From the NCBI GenBank assembly GCA_052143575.1, contig JBKQSP010000059.1, forward strand, positions 89,090-153,089: a stretch of 64,000 nt of DNA, written 5' to 3'. A program made the translations under genes and the position numbers. The notes under the pieces were generated by a model that searched no databases, was not told the DNA's origin, and was given only the letters and a program-made list of their open reading frames with translations. The DNA is from JAKACA01 sp052143575 (GTDB lineage Bacteria > Actinomycetota > Acidimicrobiia > Acidimicrobiales > Bog-793). Below, piece after piece: positions 53,749 to 63,331 of the stretch. The stretch's first letter is position 1. Every line of letters begins with the position of its first letter.

Positions 53749-56700
53749 GTGTCCTCCTCCTCCCTCTACCTAGAGCTCGCGCGCGAGCGTGTCGTCATCT
53801 TCGACGGCGCCACCGGCACGAATCTGCAGCGCCGCGAGCTCCGGGCAGACGATTTCGGCGGCGACGCATACGAGGGATGTAATGAGTATCTCTGCATCAC
53901 CCGTCCAGAGGTCGTGAGGGACCTGCACCGCTCGTTCCTCGAGGTGGGAGTCGATGTCGTCGAGACGAACTCCTTCGGAGCTCTCCCCTACGTCCTTGCC
54001 GAATACCGCCTCGGCGACCGCGCCGAGGAGATCGCCAGGAGATCGGCCGAGCTCGCCGTCGAGGTGGTGCGAGGGTACGCGACGGCCGATCGGCCCCGCT
54101 TCGTGGCCGGCTCACTCGGTCCCGGTACGAAGCTCCCCACCCTCGGCCAGATCAGCTTCAACGAGGTGCGGGACGCCTACGAGGTGCTCGCCCGCGGCTT
54201 GCTCACCGGCGGCGCCGATCTTCTCGTGATCGAAACGAGCTATGACACCCTGCAGGCCAAGGCGGCCATGCAGGCGTGCCGACGGGCGATGGCGGCGGTC
54301 GGTCGCCAGGTTCCGCTCCAGGTGCAGGTCACCATCGAGCTGACGGGCCGCATGCTTCTCGGCACAGAGGTCGGTGCCGCTCTCACCGCCCTCGAGGCGA
54401 TGGGTCCGGACGTCCTCGGAATGAACTGCGCAACGGGTCCCGTCGAGATGCGGGAGTCCCTTCACCACCTCTTCGAGCACTCGCTCACACCCATCTCCGC
54501 CCTGCCGAACGCCGGGCTGCCGTCCGTGGTCGAAGGCAAGATGCACTACGACCTGACCCCGGATGCCCTGGCGACGCATCTGGCATCGTTTGTCACCGAG
54601 CTCGGCGTCACCGTCATCGGAGGCTGTTGCGGCACGACGCCCGAGCACCTGGCGAGCGTCGTCGAAGCTTGCCGGGACCTCACGCCGGCCAAGCGCCGCC
54701 CGGTCCACGAACCGGGCGCCGCCTCCCTCTACGCGGCGGTTCCCTTCGATCAGGAGCTCTCGTTTCTCGTCATCGGCGAACGAACGAACGCCAACGGGTC
54801 GAAACGGTTCCGCGAGGCCATGCTCTCGGGCGACTGGGAGACGACCGTCGCCATGGCCAAGGACCAGGTGCGAGAGGGTGCCCACATGATCGACGTCTGC
54901 GTCGACTACACGGGCGCCGACGGCGTCGGCGACATGACGGAGGTGGCGTCGCGCTTTGCCGCCCAGTCGACGATCCCGCTCGTCATCGACTCCACCGAGC
55001 CGCCTGTCGTCGAAGCCGCCCTGCAGTGGATCGGAGGAAGAGCCGTCCTCAACTCCGTCAACCTGGAGGACGGAGACGCGCCCGGGACGCGTCTCGACCG
55101 TTTCCTCAGTCTTGCCAAGGAGTACGGGGCGGCGGTCATCTGCACCTGCATCGACACCGACGGGCAGGCTCGCACGGCGGACTGGAAGTTCCGCGCTGCC
55201 AAGGCGATTCACGACCTTGCCGTCGGTCGGTACGGTCTCAAGCCCGAGGATCTCCTCTTCGATCCGCTCGCCCTCCCGCTCTCGACCGGTATGGAAGAGT
55301 CCCGGCGGGACGGCATCGAGACGATCGAGGGCATCAAGCGGATCAAGGCCGAGCTGCCCGGAGTGCACACCGTCCTCGGCCTCTCCAACGTCTCGTTCGG
55401 CCTCAGCCCGGCAGCCCGCCAGGTCCTCAACTCGGTGTTCCTGCACGAGTGCACGGAGGCGGGTCTCGACGCCGCCATCGTGCATGCCGGCAAGATCCTG
55501 CCCCTCAACCGCATCGGCGAGCGTGAGCTGGAGCTCTGTCTCGACCTCGTCTACGACCGGCGGCGCCAGGGCTACGACCCGCTCGCCGAGCTGATCGACT
55601 TCTTCGAGCGGGCGGGTGGCGCCGTCGCCTCCACCCGGGAGGACCGCAGTGGGTGGCCGGTGGAGCGTCGTCTCGAGCAGCGCATCGTCGACGGCGACCG
55701 CAACGGGCTGACCGACGAGCTCGACGAGGCGCTCGGGGCCGGCCACAGCGCCCTTGCGATCGTGAACGACATGCTGCTGGCGGGGATGCGGACGGTGGGA
55801 GACCTCTTCGGCTCCGGTCAGATGCAGCTCCCGTTCGTGCTGCAGTCGGCCGAAACCATGAAGGCGGCCGTCGCTCACCTCGAGCCGCACATGGAGAAGG
55901 TGGAGGCGGGGGGACGCGGCCGCATCGTGCTGGCCACCGTGAAGGGCGACGTCCACGACATCGGCAAGAACCTCGTCGACATCATCCTCACGAACAACGG
56001 CTACGAGGTCTTCAACCTCGGCATCAAGGTCCCCATCGCCGAGATGGTCGCCAAAGCCGACGACGTCGCCGCCGATGCCATCGGAATGAGCGGCCTCCTC
56101 GTGAAGTCCACGCTCATCATGCGCGAGAACCTCGAGGAGCTGAACCGCCTCGGCAAGTCGGCCTACACCGTGGTGCTGGGCGGAGCGGCCCTGACACGGA
56201 CCTACGTCGAGAAGGACCTGCGCGGCACCTACGACGGCAAGGTCTTCTACGGAAAGGATGCCTTCGAGGGGCTGCGCGTGCTCGATCGCATGATGGAGAT
56301 CAAGCAGAGCGGGGTCGACGACCCGACCTTCGGCACGCAGCGGTCGGGACGCGTGCTGCCGCAACGCCAGAGCGAGCTCTTGGCCGCGGTCGATCCGGCC
56401 ACGCTGCCGCCGCGATCGCCCGAGGTCGAGACGGACAACGAGGTCTTCGTGCCGCCCTTCCTGGGAAGTCGCGTCGCCACGGGCATCCCCCTCGACGACG
56501 TCGTCGCCTACCTCAACGAGACGGCGCTGTTCCGCAACCAGTGGGGCTATCGCCCGGTGGCGGGCGAGACGGACGCCGACTTCAAAGAACGCGTGCGAGC
56601 CGAGCTGCGGGCGCGTCTCGACGAGGCGAAGGCGGAGGGTGCCCTCGTGCCGTTGGTGGCGTGGGGCTACTTCCCCGCCAACTCTGAAGGCAACGACCTC

Positions 56701-57228
56701 ATCATCTACACCGACGACGAGCGAACCGCCGAGCGCACCCGCTTTCAGTTTCCCCGCCAGCGGAAGGAGCCCTACCTCTGCATCGCCGACTTCTTCAGGT
56801 CGGTCGACTCGGGTGAGAAGGACTACGCGGCCTTCCACGTCGTGACGATGGGCGCGGCCGCCTCGAAGCGGACGGCCGAGCTCTTCGCCGCCAACCGCTA
56901 CCTCGACTACGTCAGCCTGCACGGCCTCTCGGTCGAGATGGCCGAAGCCTTGGCCGAGCTGTGGCACCGACGGATCCGGGAGGAGTGGGGCTTCGCCGCC
57001 GAGGACGCCCCGACGCTGACCGGCCTCTTCCGCCAGCAGCACCGCGGCGGCCGCTACTCCTTCGGCTATCCCGCCTGTCCCGAGCTCGAGGACAACGCCA
57101 AGGTCGTGGAGCTCCTCGACGCCGGTCGGATCGGCGTGACGGTGAGCGAGGGCTTCCAGCTGCACCCCGAGCAGACGACACTCGCCCTCGTCTGCCACCA
57201 TCCGAAGGCCAAGTACTTCGTCGCCTGA
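53749..57228 (+). CDS. metH: Cobalamin-dependent methionine synthase MetH
   Basis: 1159 residues with all four MetH modules. Homocysteine domain (D-G-A-T-G-T-N-L, zinc ligands in N-C-A-T-G and G-G-C-C-G-T), the methyl-THF domain (I-G-E-R-T-N-A-N-G-S-K-R-F), the cobalamin cap and binding domain (K-G-D-V-H-D-I-G-K-N-L-V with the lower-ligand His) and the SAM-activation domain (F-P-R-Q, GRYSFGYPACPE). It methylates homocysteine to methionine in the cytosol. GTG 53749 is used; upstream in-frame sequence belongs to the previous gene. TAGAAT (53733-53738) could be a -10 giving a nearly leaderless mRNA. No cobalamin riboswitch is apparent. Confidence 0.95.
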   Translation: MSSSSLYLELARERVVIFDGATGTNLQRRELRADDFGGDAYEGCNEYLCITRPEVVRDLHRSFLEVGVDVVETNSFGALPYVLAEYRLGDRAEEIARRSAELAVEVVRGYATADRPRFVAGSLGPGTKLPTLGQISFNEVRDAYEVLARGLLTGGADLLVIETSYDTLQAKAAMQACRRAMAAVGRQVPLQVQVTIELTGRMLLGTEVGAALTALEAMGPDVLGMNCATGPVEMRESLHHLFEHSLTPISALPNAGLPSVVEGKMHYDLTPDALATHLASFVTELGVTVIGGCCGTTPEHLASVVEACRDLTPAKRRPVHEPGAASLYAAVPFDQELSFLVIGERTNANGSKRFREAMLSGDWETTVAMAKDQVREGAHMIDVCVDYTGADGVGDMTEVASRFAAQSTIPLVIDSTEPPVVEAALQWIGGRAVLNSVNLEDGDAPGTRLDRFLSLAKEYGAAVICTCIDTDGQARTADWKFRAAKAIHDLAVGRYGLKPEDLLFDPLALPLSTGMEESRRDGIETIEGIKRIKAELPGVHTVLGLSNVSFGLSPAARQVLNSVFLHECTEAGLDAAIVHAGKILPLNRIGERELELCLDLVYDRRRQGYDPLAELIDFFERAGGAVASTREDRSGWPVERRLEQRIVDGDRNGLTDELDEALGAGHSALAIVNDMLLAGMRTVGDLFGSGQMQLPFVLQSAETMKAAVAHLEPHMEKVEAGGRGRIVLATVKGDVHDIGKNLVDIILTNNGYEVFNLGIKVPIAEMVAKADDVAADAIGMSGLLVKSTLIMRENLEELNRLGKSAYTVVLGGAALTRTYVEKDLRGTYDGKVFYGKDAFEGLRVLDRMMEIKQSGVDDPTFGTQRSGRVLPQRQSELLAAVDPATLPPRSPEVETDNEVFVPPFLGSRVATGIPLDDVVAYLNETALFRNQWGYRPVAGETDADFKERVRAELRARLDEAKAEGALVPLVAWGYFPANSEGNDLIIYTDDERTAERTRFQFPRQRKEPYLCIADFFRSVDSGEKDYAAFHVVTMGAAASKRTAELFAANRYLDYVSLHGLSVEMAEALAELWHRRIREEWGFAAEDAPTLTGLFRQQHRGGRYSFGYPACPELEDNAKVVELLDAGRIGVTVSEGFQLHPEQTTLALVCHHPKAKYFVA

Positions 57229-57255
57229 GCCCGGCGCGGCCGGTAGCGTGCAGGC

Positions 57256-57978
57256 GTGGCCGCTATCGACGTCACCGACGCCACGTTCCAGACCGAGGTC
57301 CTGGAACGCTCCATGAGTACTCCCGTCCTCATCGACCTGTGGGCACCCTGGTGCGGACCCTGCAAGACGCTCGGACCGATTCTCGAGAAGGTCGTCGATG
57401 CCACCGGCGGCTCCGTTGCCCTCACCAAGGTGAACATCGACGAGAACCCGAAGATCGCCTCAACGTTCCAGGTGCAGTCGATCCCCGCCGTCTTCGCCGT
57501 CGACCAGGGCAAGATCGTCGACCAGTTCATCGGCGCCCTGCCGGAGCGGGCCGTGCAGGAGTTCGTCGACCGGCTGACACCTCAGCCGAGCGAGGCGGAC
57601 CAACTCGTCGCCCTCGGCGACGAGGCCTCGCTGCGCAAGGCTCTTGAGCTCGAGCCGGCGCACGCGCAGGCCATCGAGGCGCTCGCGGCCCTCCTCGTGG
57701 AAGCTGGGCAGCCGGAGGAGGCCTTGGCCCTGCTCGAGCGGATCCCCGAGAACACCGAGACACGCCGGATCGCCGCCCGGGCACGACTCCCCCGCTCCGA
57801 GGACGGAGGGGCCGCCTGGTCGGCCGACGAGGTGGCGGCTCGGATCAGCGAGCTGCTCGAGAAAGTCCCAGGCGACGACGGTGCTCGGCAGGAGATCGTG
57901 GACCTCCTCGAGACGATGGATCTCGAGGACCCTCGGCGCGCCCAGTACCGCCGGGCGCTCACCTCCAAGCTGTTCTGA
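57256..57978 (+). CDS. Thioredoxin-TPR protein (YbbN/CnoX-like)
   Basis: 240 residues. Thioredoxin fold at 1-105 with W-C-G-P-C (Cys33/Cys36) and the cis-proline S-I-P-A-V; then an Ala/Leu/Glu-rich region with TPR-like helix pairs. This is the architecture of CnoX/YbbN co-chaperones, which protect proteins from oxidation and hand them to GroEL. GTG 57256. 27 bp after metH, same direction. Confidence 0.88.
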   Translation: MAAIDVTDATFQTEVLERSMSTPVLIDLWAPWCGPCKTLGPILEKVVDATGGSVALTKVNIDENPKIASTFQVQSIPAVFAVDQGKIVDQFIGALPERAVQEFVDRLTPQPSEADQLVALGDEASLRKALELEPAHAQAIEALAALLVEAGQPEEALALLERIPENTETRRIAARARLPRSEDGGAAWSADEVAARISELLEKVPGDDGARQEIVDLLETMDLEDPRRAQYRRALTSKLF

Positions 57979-57986
57979 TCGCGGAC

Positions 57987-58928
57987 GTGGACGCGGCCGC
58001 GCCGCTTGTGGCGAACCGCCTCCGGCTGGGGAGGCACCTCTTCGACACCTCGGCGCGGGCGCTCGTGATGGGCATCTGCAACCGAACGCCCGACTCGTTC
58101 TTCGACAAGGGTGAGCACTTCGCCTTCGACCGCTTCCTCGCCCGCATCGAGGCGATCGTCAGCGAGGGAGCCGACGTCATCGACGTGGGTGGCGTGAAGG
58201 CCGGACCGGGGCCAGCCGTGAGCGAGTCGGAGGAGCTCGATCGTGTCGTGCCGGCCATCGTCGAGATCCGCAAGCGCTTCGAGCTCTGCATCTCGGTCGA
58301 CACGTGGCGGGCGAGCGTGGCACGTGAAGCCTTCGCTGCGGGCGCCGTTCTCGGGAATGACATCAGCGGTTTCGCCGACGACAGATACCTGGCGGAGGCC
58401 GCAGCTGCCGGCGCCAGCGTCGTGGCCACCCATATCCGTCTCCAGCCGCGCGTGCCCGATCCCGACCCTCGCTACGAGAACCTCGTCGGCGAGGTGGAAG
58501 CCTTCCTCGTCGCTCGCGCCCGCCAGGCGGAGGCGGCCGGCATCTCGGCTGACGGCGTGATCCTCGACGCCGGCCTCGACCTCGGAAAGACGGCCGCCCA
58601 GTCGCTCGAGCTGTTGCGGGCCTCTGACCGCCTCGCCGGCCTCGGCTACCCCTTGTTGTTGTCGGCGTCCAACAAGCGCTTCCTCGGCGACGTCCTCGGA
58701 CTCGAGGTGACGGCGCGCCGCGACGCCTCGCTCGCCGCCGCCGCTTTCGGCATCGCTCGTGGATGCCGCATCCTGCGCGTGCACGACGTCGCTGCCACCG
58801 TGAAGGTGCGAGACGTCCTCGAGGCCGTCCTGCGTGTCGAGGTGGCCGCCGGGGCGCCCGACCCCACCCGTTCACCGACCTGCGGCGTGGATAGAGAGCG
58901 GCCCGCAGCGCCCCGCCAGGGGCCATGA
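57987..58928 (+). CDS. Dihydropteroate synthase homologue, FolP2 type
   Basis: 313-residue TIM barrel. A-L-V-M-G-I-C-N-R-T-P-D-S-F-F-D-K-G and D-V-G-G-V-K-A-G-P-G with I-S-V-D-T-W-R-A resemble M. tuberculosis FolP2 (Rv1207) more than canonical FolP1; FolP2 reportedly lacks dihydropteroate synthase activity. S-N-K-R-F-L replaces the canonical S-R-K. GTG 57987 starts 8 bp after the thioredoxin gene; its stop overlaps holA as ATGA. The true reaction is unknown. Confidence 0.83.
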   Translation: MDAAAPLVANRLRLGRHLFDTSARALVMGICNRTPDSFFDKGEHFAFDRFLARIEAIVSEGADVIDVGGVKAGPGPAVSESEELDRVVPAIVEIRKRFELCISVDTWRASVAREAFAAGAVLGNDISGFADDRYLAEAAAAGASVVATHIRLQPRVPDPDPRYENLVGEVEAFLVARARQAEAAGISADGVILDAGLDLGKTAAQSLELLRASDRLAGLGYPLLLSASNKRFLGDVLGLEVTARRDASLAAAAFGIARGCRILRVHDVAATVKVRDVLEAVLRVEVAAGAPDPTRSPTCGVDRERPAAPRQGP

Positions 58929-59953
58929 CGGCTTCCTCGTACCTCGTCACGGGCGACGACCCGAGCCTGCTCTCCGAGGCGCTCACACAGCTCCTCGAGA
59001 CGCTCTGCGGCGGCGATTTCGTGCCCATCGAGGAGCACGGTGCTGAGGGCGACGAGGACCTCGACATCGGCCCGGTCCTCGAAGCCCTCGCGACGCCACC
59101 GTTTCTCGCCGATCGACGCGTCGTCGTCGTGCGGGGCGCCGACAGGCTCGACGCACAGCAAGCGAGCCAACTGGCTGCCAGGGTGAAGGAACCGCTCGAG
59201 TCGACCATCCTCGTCCTCGTCGTGAGCGGGGCAGGCGCCAAGTCCGTGCCCGTCGGCCTCTCGAGGGTCGTAAAGGCGAACGGGGAGGTCATCGACAGCT
59301 CGGCGGGGCAGGGCCGCCAGCGCTCGGACTGGGTCGGGCAGCGCATCCGACACGCCGCCGTCCGGCTCGATGCCGAGGCGAGCCGCCGGCTCAGCGAGCA
59401 CCTCGGCGAGGACGTCGCCCGCCTCCACTCCATCCTCGAGATGCTCGAGGCCGCCTACGGCGAGGGCGGCCGGGTCACGACGGCCGAGCTCTTGCCCTTC
59501 CTCGGCGACAGCGGGAGCGTGCCTCCCTGGGACCTCACCGACACCCTCGACAGCGGCAACACGGCCGAGGCGGTAAAAGCGCTGCACCGCATGATGGGCG
59601 CCGGCGGCCGCCACCCCTTGCAAGTGATGGGAACGCTGCAACGCCACTACGGCGGCATGCTCCGTCTCGACGGGGCCGAGGTGAGGTCGGCGGACGAGGC
59701 TGCAGCGATCCTCAAGATGTCGCCGTTCCCGGCCAAGAAGGTGCTCGAGCAAGGCCGACGACTCGGCCACGATCGCATCGCCCGGGCGATCGACGTCATC
59801 GCCCAGGCGGACGCCGACCTGCGCGGTCGCCTCGGTTGGCCAGACACGCTCGTGATGGAGGTCCTCGTCGCCCGCCTCGCCCAGCTCGCCCGCTCGCAGG
59901 CGGCGCCGGCACCACGGCCGGCGGGGCGCTCCGCTGCGCCCCGTCCCCGATGA
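58925..59953 (+). CDS. holA: DNA polymerase III delta subunit HolA
   Basis: 342 residues. Y-L-V-T-G-D-D-P-S-L-L-S-E-A at the N-terminus, the V-V-V-V-R-G-A-D-R-L stretch and the domain III helices (RHYGGMLRLDGAEV, ILKMSPFPAKKVLEQGRR) match HolA. It opens the beta clamp as part of the clamp loader. ATG 58925 and stop overlap folP2-like and the inositol phosphatase genes, each by ATGA. A Pro/Arg-rich tail follows residue 315. Confidence 0.85.
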   Translation: MTASSYLVTGDDPSLLSEALTQLLETLCGGDFVPIEEHGAEGDEDLDIGPVLEALATPPFLADRRVVVVRGADRLDAQQASQLAARVKEPLESTILVLVVSGAGAKSVPVGLSRVVKANGEVIDSSAGQGRQRSDWVGQRIRHAAVRLDAEASRRLSEHLGEDVARLHSILEMLEAAYGEGGRVTTAELLPFLGDSGSVPPWDLTDTLDSGNTAEAVKALHRMMGAGGRHPLQVMGTLQRHYGGMLRLDGAEVRSADEAAAILKMSPFPAKKVLEQGRRLGHDRIARAIDVIAQADADLRGRLGWPDTLVMEVLVARLAQLARSQAAPAPRPAGRSAAPRPR

Positions 59954-60771
59954 GGACGGGAGAGCCCGCCCTCGAGGGGCTGCTCGATCTCGCCGTCTCG
60001 ATCGCCGTCGAGGCCGGCAGGGTGCTCTCAGAGCGGTTCTCGGCCGCCGGGCCGACACAGGCGGTGACCGACAGCGTGCGCTCGAAGTCGAGCCGGACCG
60101 ATCTCGTCACGGAGGCCGACCAGGCGAGCGATCGCCTCATCGTCTCGAGGCTCGCGGCGGCGCGGCCGCATGACGCAATCCTGGCGGAAGAAAGCGGCTC
60201 GAGCGCCGGCACGAGCGGTCTCACCTGGGTCGTCGATCCGCTCGACGGCACGATCAACTTCGTCTACGGCTTCCCGGTCTTCGGGGTCTCCATCGCCTGT
60301 CGCAGCGGCTCCGGCACCCTGGTCGGCGTCGTGCACGACCCTTTGCGGGACGAGACGTTCACGGCGGTGGCCGGTGGTGGCGCCTACCGCGACGGCGCCC
60401 GGCTCCGCTTGGGCCCCGGCCCGGTGATGAGCGAAGCCTTGGTGGGGACGGGTTTCTCATACGACAGCAACCGGCGCGCCGCGCAGGGGCTCCTCATCGC
60501 CCACGTGCTGCCTCAAGTCCGCGACATCCGGCGCGCCGGGGCGGCCGCCATCGACCTGTGCTGGGTGGCGGCAGGCCGGCTGGACGGTTTCTACGAGGCA
60601 GGCCTTGCCCCCTGGGACCTCGCCGCCGGCTCGCTCCTCGTCACGGAGGCGGGCGGCACCGTTGAGCGGCTCGACGGTCTCATCACCGGCGAGCCGGACG
60701 TCCCGACCCTGCTGGCCGCCGCACCCGGGCTCGCCGGCCCGCTGAGGGATCTGCTCGTTTCGCCACGATGA
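59950..60771 (+). CDS. Inositol monophosphatase-family phosphatase
   Basis: 273 residues. D-L-V-T-E-A-D, A-E-E-S-G, the metal site W-V-V-D-P-L-D-G-T-I-N-F and the C-terminal P-W-D-L-A-A-G-S-L-L-V are complete. The family dephosphorylates inositol-1-phosphate, histidinol phosphate (HisN) or fructose-1,6-bisphosphate; the sequence alone does not decide. ATG 59950 overlaps holA and the stop overlaps the GNAT gene, both ATGA. Confidence 0.88.
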   Translation: MRTGEPALEGLLDLAVSIAVEAGRVLSERFSAAGPTQAVTDSVRSKSSRTDLVTEADQASDRLIVSRLAAARPHDAILAEESGSSAGTSGLTWVVDPLDGTINFVYGFPVFGVSIACRSGSGTLVGVVHDPLRDETFTAVAGGGAYRDGARLRLGPGPVMSEALVGTGFSYDSNRRAAQGLLIAHVLPQVRDIRRAGAAAIDLCWVAAGRLDGFYEAGLAPWDLAAGSLLVTEAGGTVERLDGLITGEPDVPTLLAAAPGLAGPLRDLLVSPR

Positions 60772-61322
60772 TCCGTCCACGCACGGCGTCCGACCTCCTT
60801 GCCTGCGTGGCGGCGCTCCGCCTCGTGCACGAGCAGGACCACTACCCGCACCGCTGGCCGGCCGACCCGTACGACTGGCTGCAACCGCCCCGGCAACGCA
60901 ACGCCTGGGTGGCCGTGACGGTCGTTCCGCCCGAGCCCGCAGGGCAGGACGAGCCGGAGGGCCGGATCGCCGGTCATGTGGCGCTCAACACGGCGGAGGG
61001 CGACCCGTCCATCGGCATCTCAAGCGAGGCATGCGGCCTCACGACCGACCGCCTCGCCGTCGTGTCACGACTCTTCGTCTCTGTCGGCTGCCGACGCCGC
61101 GGCCTTGCCCGCGCCCTCCTCGGCCATGCCGTCGGCCACGCCCACTCGCAGGGTCTTCGCCCCGTCCTCGACGTCCTCGAGGCGGACCGGGCGGCGATCG
61201 CCCTCTACGAGGCCGACGGCTGGCAACGGGTGGGCTCGGTCACGTTCCGATCGCGGCTCGGCGAGCCGTTGCCCGGCTCCGTCTACGTGGGGCCGCCGCC
61301 TCCGGCGATGACGGAGCGGTAG
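60768..61322 (+). CDS. GNAT-family N-acetyltransferase
   Basis: 184 residues. Acetyl-CoA motif A is V-S-R-L-F-V-S-V-G-C-R-R-R-G-L-A-R-A-L-L; motif B is DRAAIALYEADGWQRVGSV. Acceptor unknown. ATG 60768 overlaps the phosphatase stop as ATGA, closing the folP2-holA-IMPase-GNAT chain. Confidence 0.87.
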   Translation: MIRPRTASDLLACVAALRLVHEQDHYPHRWPADPYDWLQPPRQRNAWVAVTVVPPEPAGQDEPEGRIAGHVALNTAEGDPSIGISSEACGLTTDRLAVVSRLFVSVGCRRRGLARALLGHAVGHAHSQGLRPVLDVLEADRAAIALYEADGWQRVGSVTFRSRLGEPLPGSVYVGPPPPAMTER

Positions 61323-61332
61323 CGTCCCCGCC

Positions 61333-61824
61333 ATGGAATTCGAAGTCGTCGTGGAGATCCCGAAGGGGCAGCGCAACAAGTACGAGATGGATCACGAATC
61401 CGGGCGCATCTACCTCGACCGCATGCTGTTCACGTCGACCCGCTACCCGGCGGACTACGGCTTTGTGGACGGCACCCTCGGTCTCGACGGCGATCCGCTC
61501 GACGCTCTCGTGCTCGTGGAGGAGCCGACGTTCCCCGGTTGCGTCATCCGGGCTCGCACCATCGGGATGTTCCGCATGACCGACGAGAAGGGTCCCGACG
61601 ACAAGATCATCGCCGTGCCCGCCGGCGACCCGCGTCAGGAGCACCTGCAGGACCTGCGCCACCTTCCTGAATTCGAGCGGCTCGAGATCCAGCACTTCTT
61701 CGAGGTCTACAAGGACCTCGAGCCCGGCAAGTCGGTCGAAGGCGCCACCTGGGTGGGGCGCGACGCCGCCGAGCGTGAGATCAACGAGGCGCGCGAACGC
61801 GCTAGCCGGCTACACGAAGGTTGA
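61333..61824 (+). CDS. ppa: Inorganic pyrophosphatase (family I)
   Basis: 163 residues. F-E-V-V-V-E-I-P-K-G-Q-R-N-K-Y-E at the start, Y-P-A-D-Y-G-F-V-D-G-T and the metal motif D-G-D-P-L-D-A-L-V. It hydrolyses PPi to drive nucleotide-sugar and polymer synthesis. Its last 23 bp overlap the convergent SGNH gene. Confidence 0.96.
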   Translation: MEFEVVVEIPKGQRNKYEMDHESGRIYLDRMLFTSTRYPADYGFVDGTLGLDGDPLDALVLVEEPTFPGCVIRARTIGMFRMTDEKGPDDKIIAVPAGDPRQEHLQDLRHLPEFERLEIQHFFEVYKDLEPGKSVEGATWVGRDAAEREINEARERASRLHEG

Positions 61825-63304
61825 TCTTCCAGGCCTCCTGCATCGGCTTCACGAGGAACTGAGCGAGCAGGTCCCAACCGGCCGGATCGAGGTGAATCCC
61901 GTCGGTGGAGCGAATCGCCACCTCGGACCCGTTGATTTTCTTGTAGATCTCGAACTGCCCCTTCGGCCCGGCGAGGAGGTTCCATGACGGCACGAAGGTG
62001 ACCCCGAGGTGCGACCTCGCCTCCGTTGCGAAGATCGTGTTCACCCGCTTGACGAAGACGTTCGTGATGTTGCCGCCGCCCATCGGCGGCAGTCCCACCC
62101 AGAGAACGTGAGCGCCGGCTGCGGTTGACTCCTCCATGAGCGTGTCCACCCGTGCCGTGTAGGCCCTCACCCAACCGCCCGAGAGCGGCACGTAGACCGC
62201 ACCGTTCACGTTCATGTTCTGGTCGTCGTTCGCCCCCATCATGATGACGACGGCGCCGGGTTTGTCGCGGTTGAGGTACGCCTGGAGGTGGTCCGGCCAG
62301 TTGTAGTAGCCGGCTTGCACGAGTCCGGTGTCCTCGAGGCCCTCCTGAATGACTTTCACGGAGTGGTCGCCGCTGAAGACGTCACCGAGACCGAAACCCA
62401 GGTCCTCGCCGATCGAGTCCCCGATGTCGAGGATCGTGAGCGGGTTGGCCGCAGTGGGCTGCAGGAGGGGAGGCGGCCCGAAGTGACGTGGCGGCGGAAG
62501 TGCTACACCGTGACCGTTGCCTCCGTGCGGCAGGTAACACGAGCCGTTGACGAGCTGGGTGAGCGAGCACACCGCCCCGGTGGACGTGACGACCTGCGTC
62601 GTGCCTCCACCCTGGCTGTTGCCGGGACCACCGTTGCGGTTGAGCACGGTGTCGCCCCAGTTGACGAGGCCGGAGAGGTGAAGGGCATTCGCCAGTGCCG
62701 CCACCGGGCGCAGGATGTCGATCGAGACGGTGCGGCGGGTGCCGTCGGCACCGCCGTTTTGGGCTCCGGTGTAGAGCTGATTGGCATCGAGCAGCGCCCA
62801 CAACGCGAAGCAGATGAGGCCGACGCCGATGATGCGACCCGCAGATGCCGAGCGTCCGCTCGACCGCACGAGGCGACGGCCTGACCCGGCGGTCGCCGTC
62901 TTCGCCGTCGCGCCGGCCTCAGCCTCGCGTGGTTTGCCGCTTCTCGAGGCGTCCGTACCGGCCAGGAGGGCCGAGGCGGCCCTGCCTGCCGGGAGGGCGG
63001 CTGCCGTCTTGCGGGCGGCGCCGTTGCCTGCCGGGGCGCCACCGGAGACCCGTCGGGGGGCTGCCTTGGCGACCGGCACGCCGGCGGACTTGCGGGGTGC
63101 CGGCTGCGTACGAGGACGCTTGCCCCCATTGGCGCCACCCGGAGGAGCGACCGCAGCGCCCTCAGGCTGCCCCGGCGGGCGCTCGGACGGGCTGCCGGCA
63201 GCGGAGCCCGCCTTCGCCGGCGGCCGCCGGCCGCGCCCGGCGGACGCCCCAGGGGTGCGGGCGGGCGGATCCACCGGCGGCGGAGGCGGGGAGGCTGGAG
63301 TCAT
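61802..63304 (-). CDS. SGNH-fold (DUF459-like) membrane-anchored hydrolase
   Basis: 500 residues. The cytoplasmic N-terminus (1-155) is Pro/Ala/Arg/Gly-rich and disordered; one membrane helix (about 157-172) follows. The extracytoplasmic domain has the nucleophile motif D-I-G-D-S-I-G-E-D-L, M-M-G-A-N-D-D-Q (block III G-x-N-D) and D-G-I-H-L-D-P-A-G (block V Asp/His), so the SGNH catalytic set is complete. Adjacent to an MBOAT acyltransferase, it likely acetylates or deacetylates a wall glycan, as in PatA/PatB or AlgX/AlgJ pairs. The substrate is unknown. Confidence 0.85.
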   Translation of the reverse strand: MTPASPPPPPVDPPARTPGASAGRGRRPPAKAGSAAGSPSERPPGQPEGAAVAPPGGANGGKRPRTQPAPRKSAGVPVAKAAPRRVSGGAPAGNGAARKTAAALPAGRAASALLAGTDASRSGKPREAEAGATAKTATAGSGRRLVRSSGRSASAGRIIGVGLICFALWALLDANQLYTGAQNGGADGTRRTVSIDILRPVAALANALHLSGLVNWGDTVLNRNGGPGNSQGGGTTQVVTSTGAVCSLTQLVNGSCYLPHGGNGHGVALPPPRHFGPPPLLQPTAANPLTILDIGDSIGEDLGFGLGDVFSGDHSVKVIQEGLEDTGLVQAGYYNWPDHLQAYLNRDKPGAVVIMMGANDDQNMNVNGAVYVPLSGGWVRAYTARVDTLMEESTAAGAHVLWVGLPPMGGGNITNVFVKRVNTIFATEARSHLGVTFVPSWNLLAGPKGQFEIYKKINGSEVAIRSTDGIHLDPAGWDLLAQFLVKPMQEAWKINLRVAG

Positions 63305-63331
63305 TTCGTCGGACCTTCGTTGACCATCAGA

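Noticed and set aside
54112..57201. 1029-codon minus-strand open frame opposite metH
   Set aside because: Complement of MetH codon bias (His/Val/Asp/Gly-rich), no recognisable domain; metH is fully supported on the plus strand.
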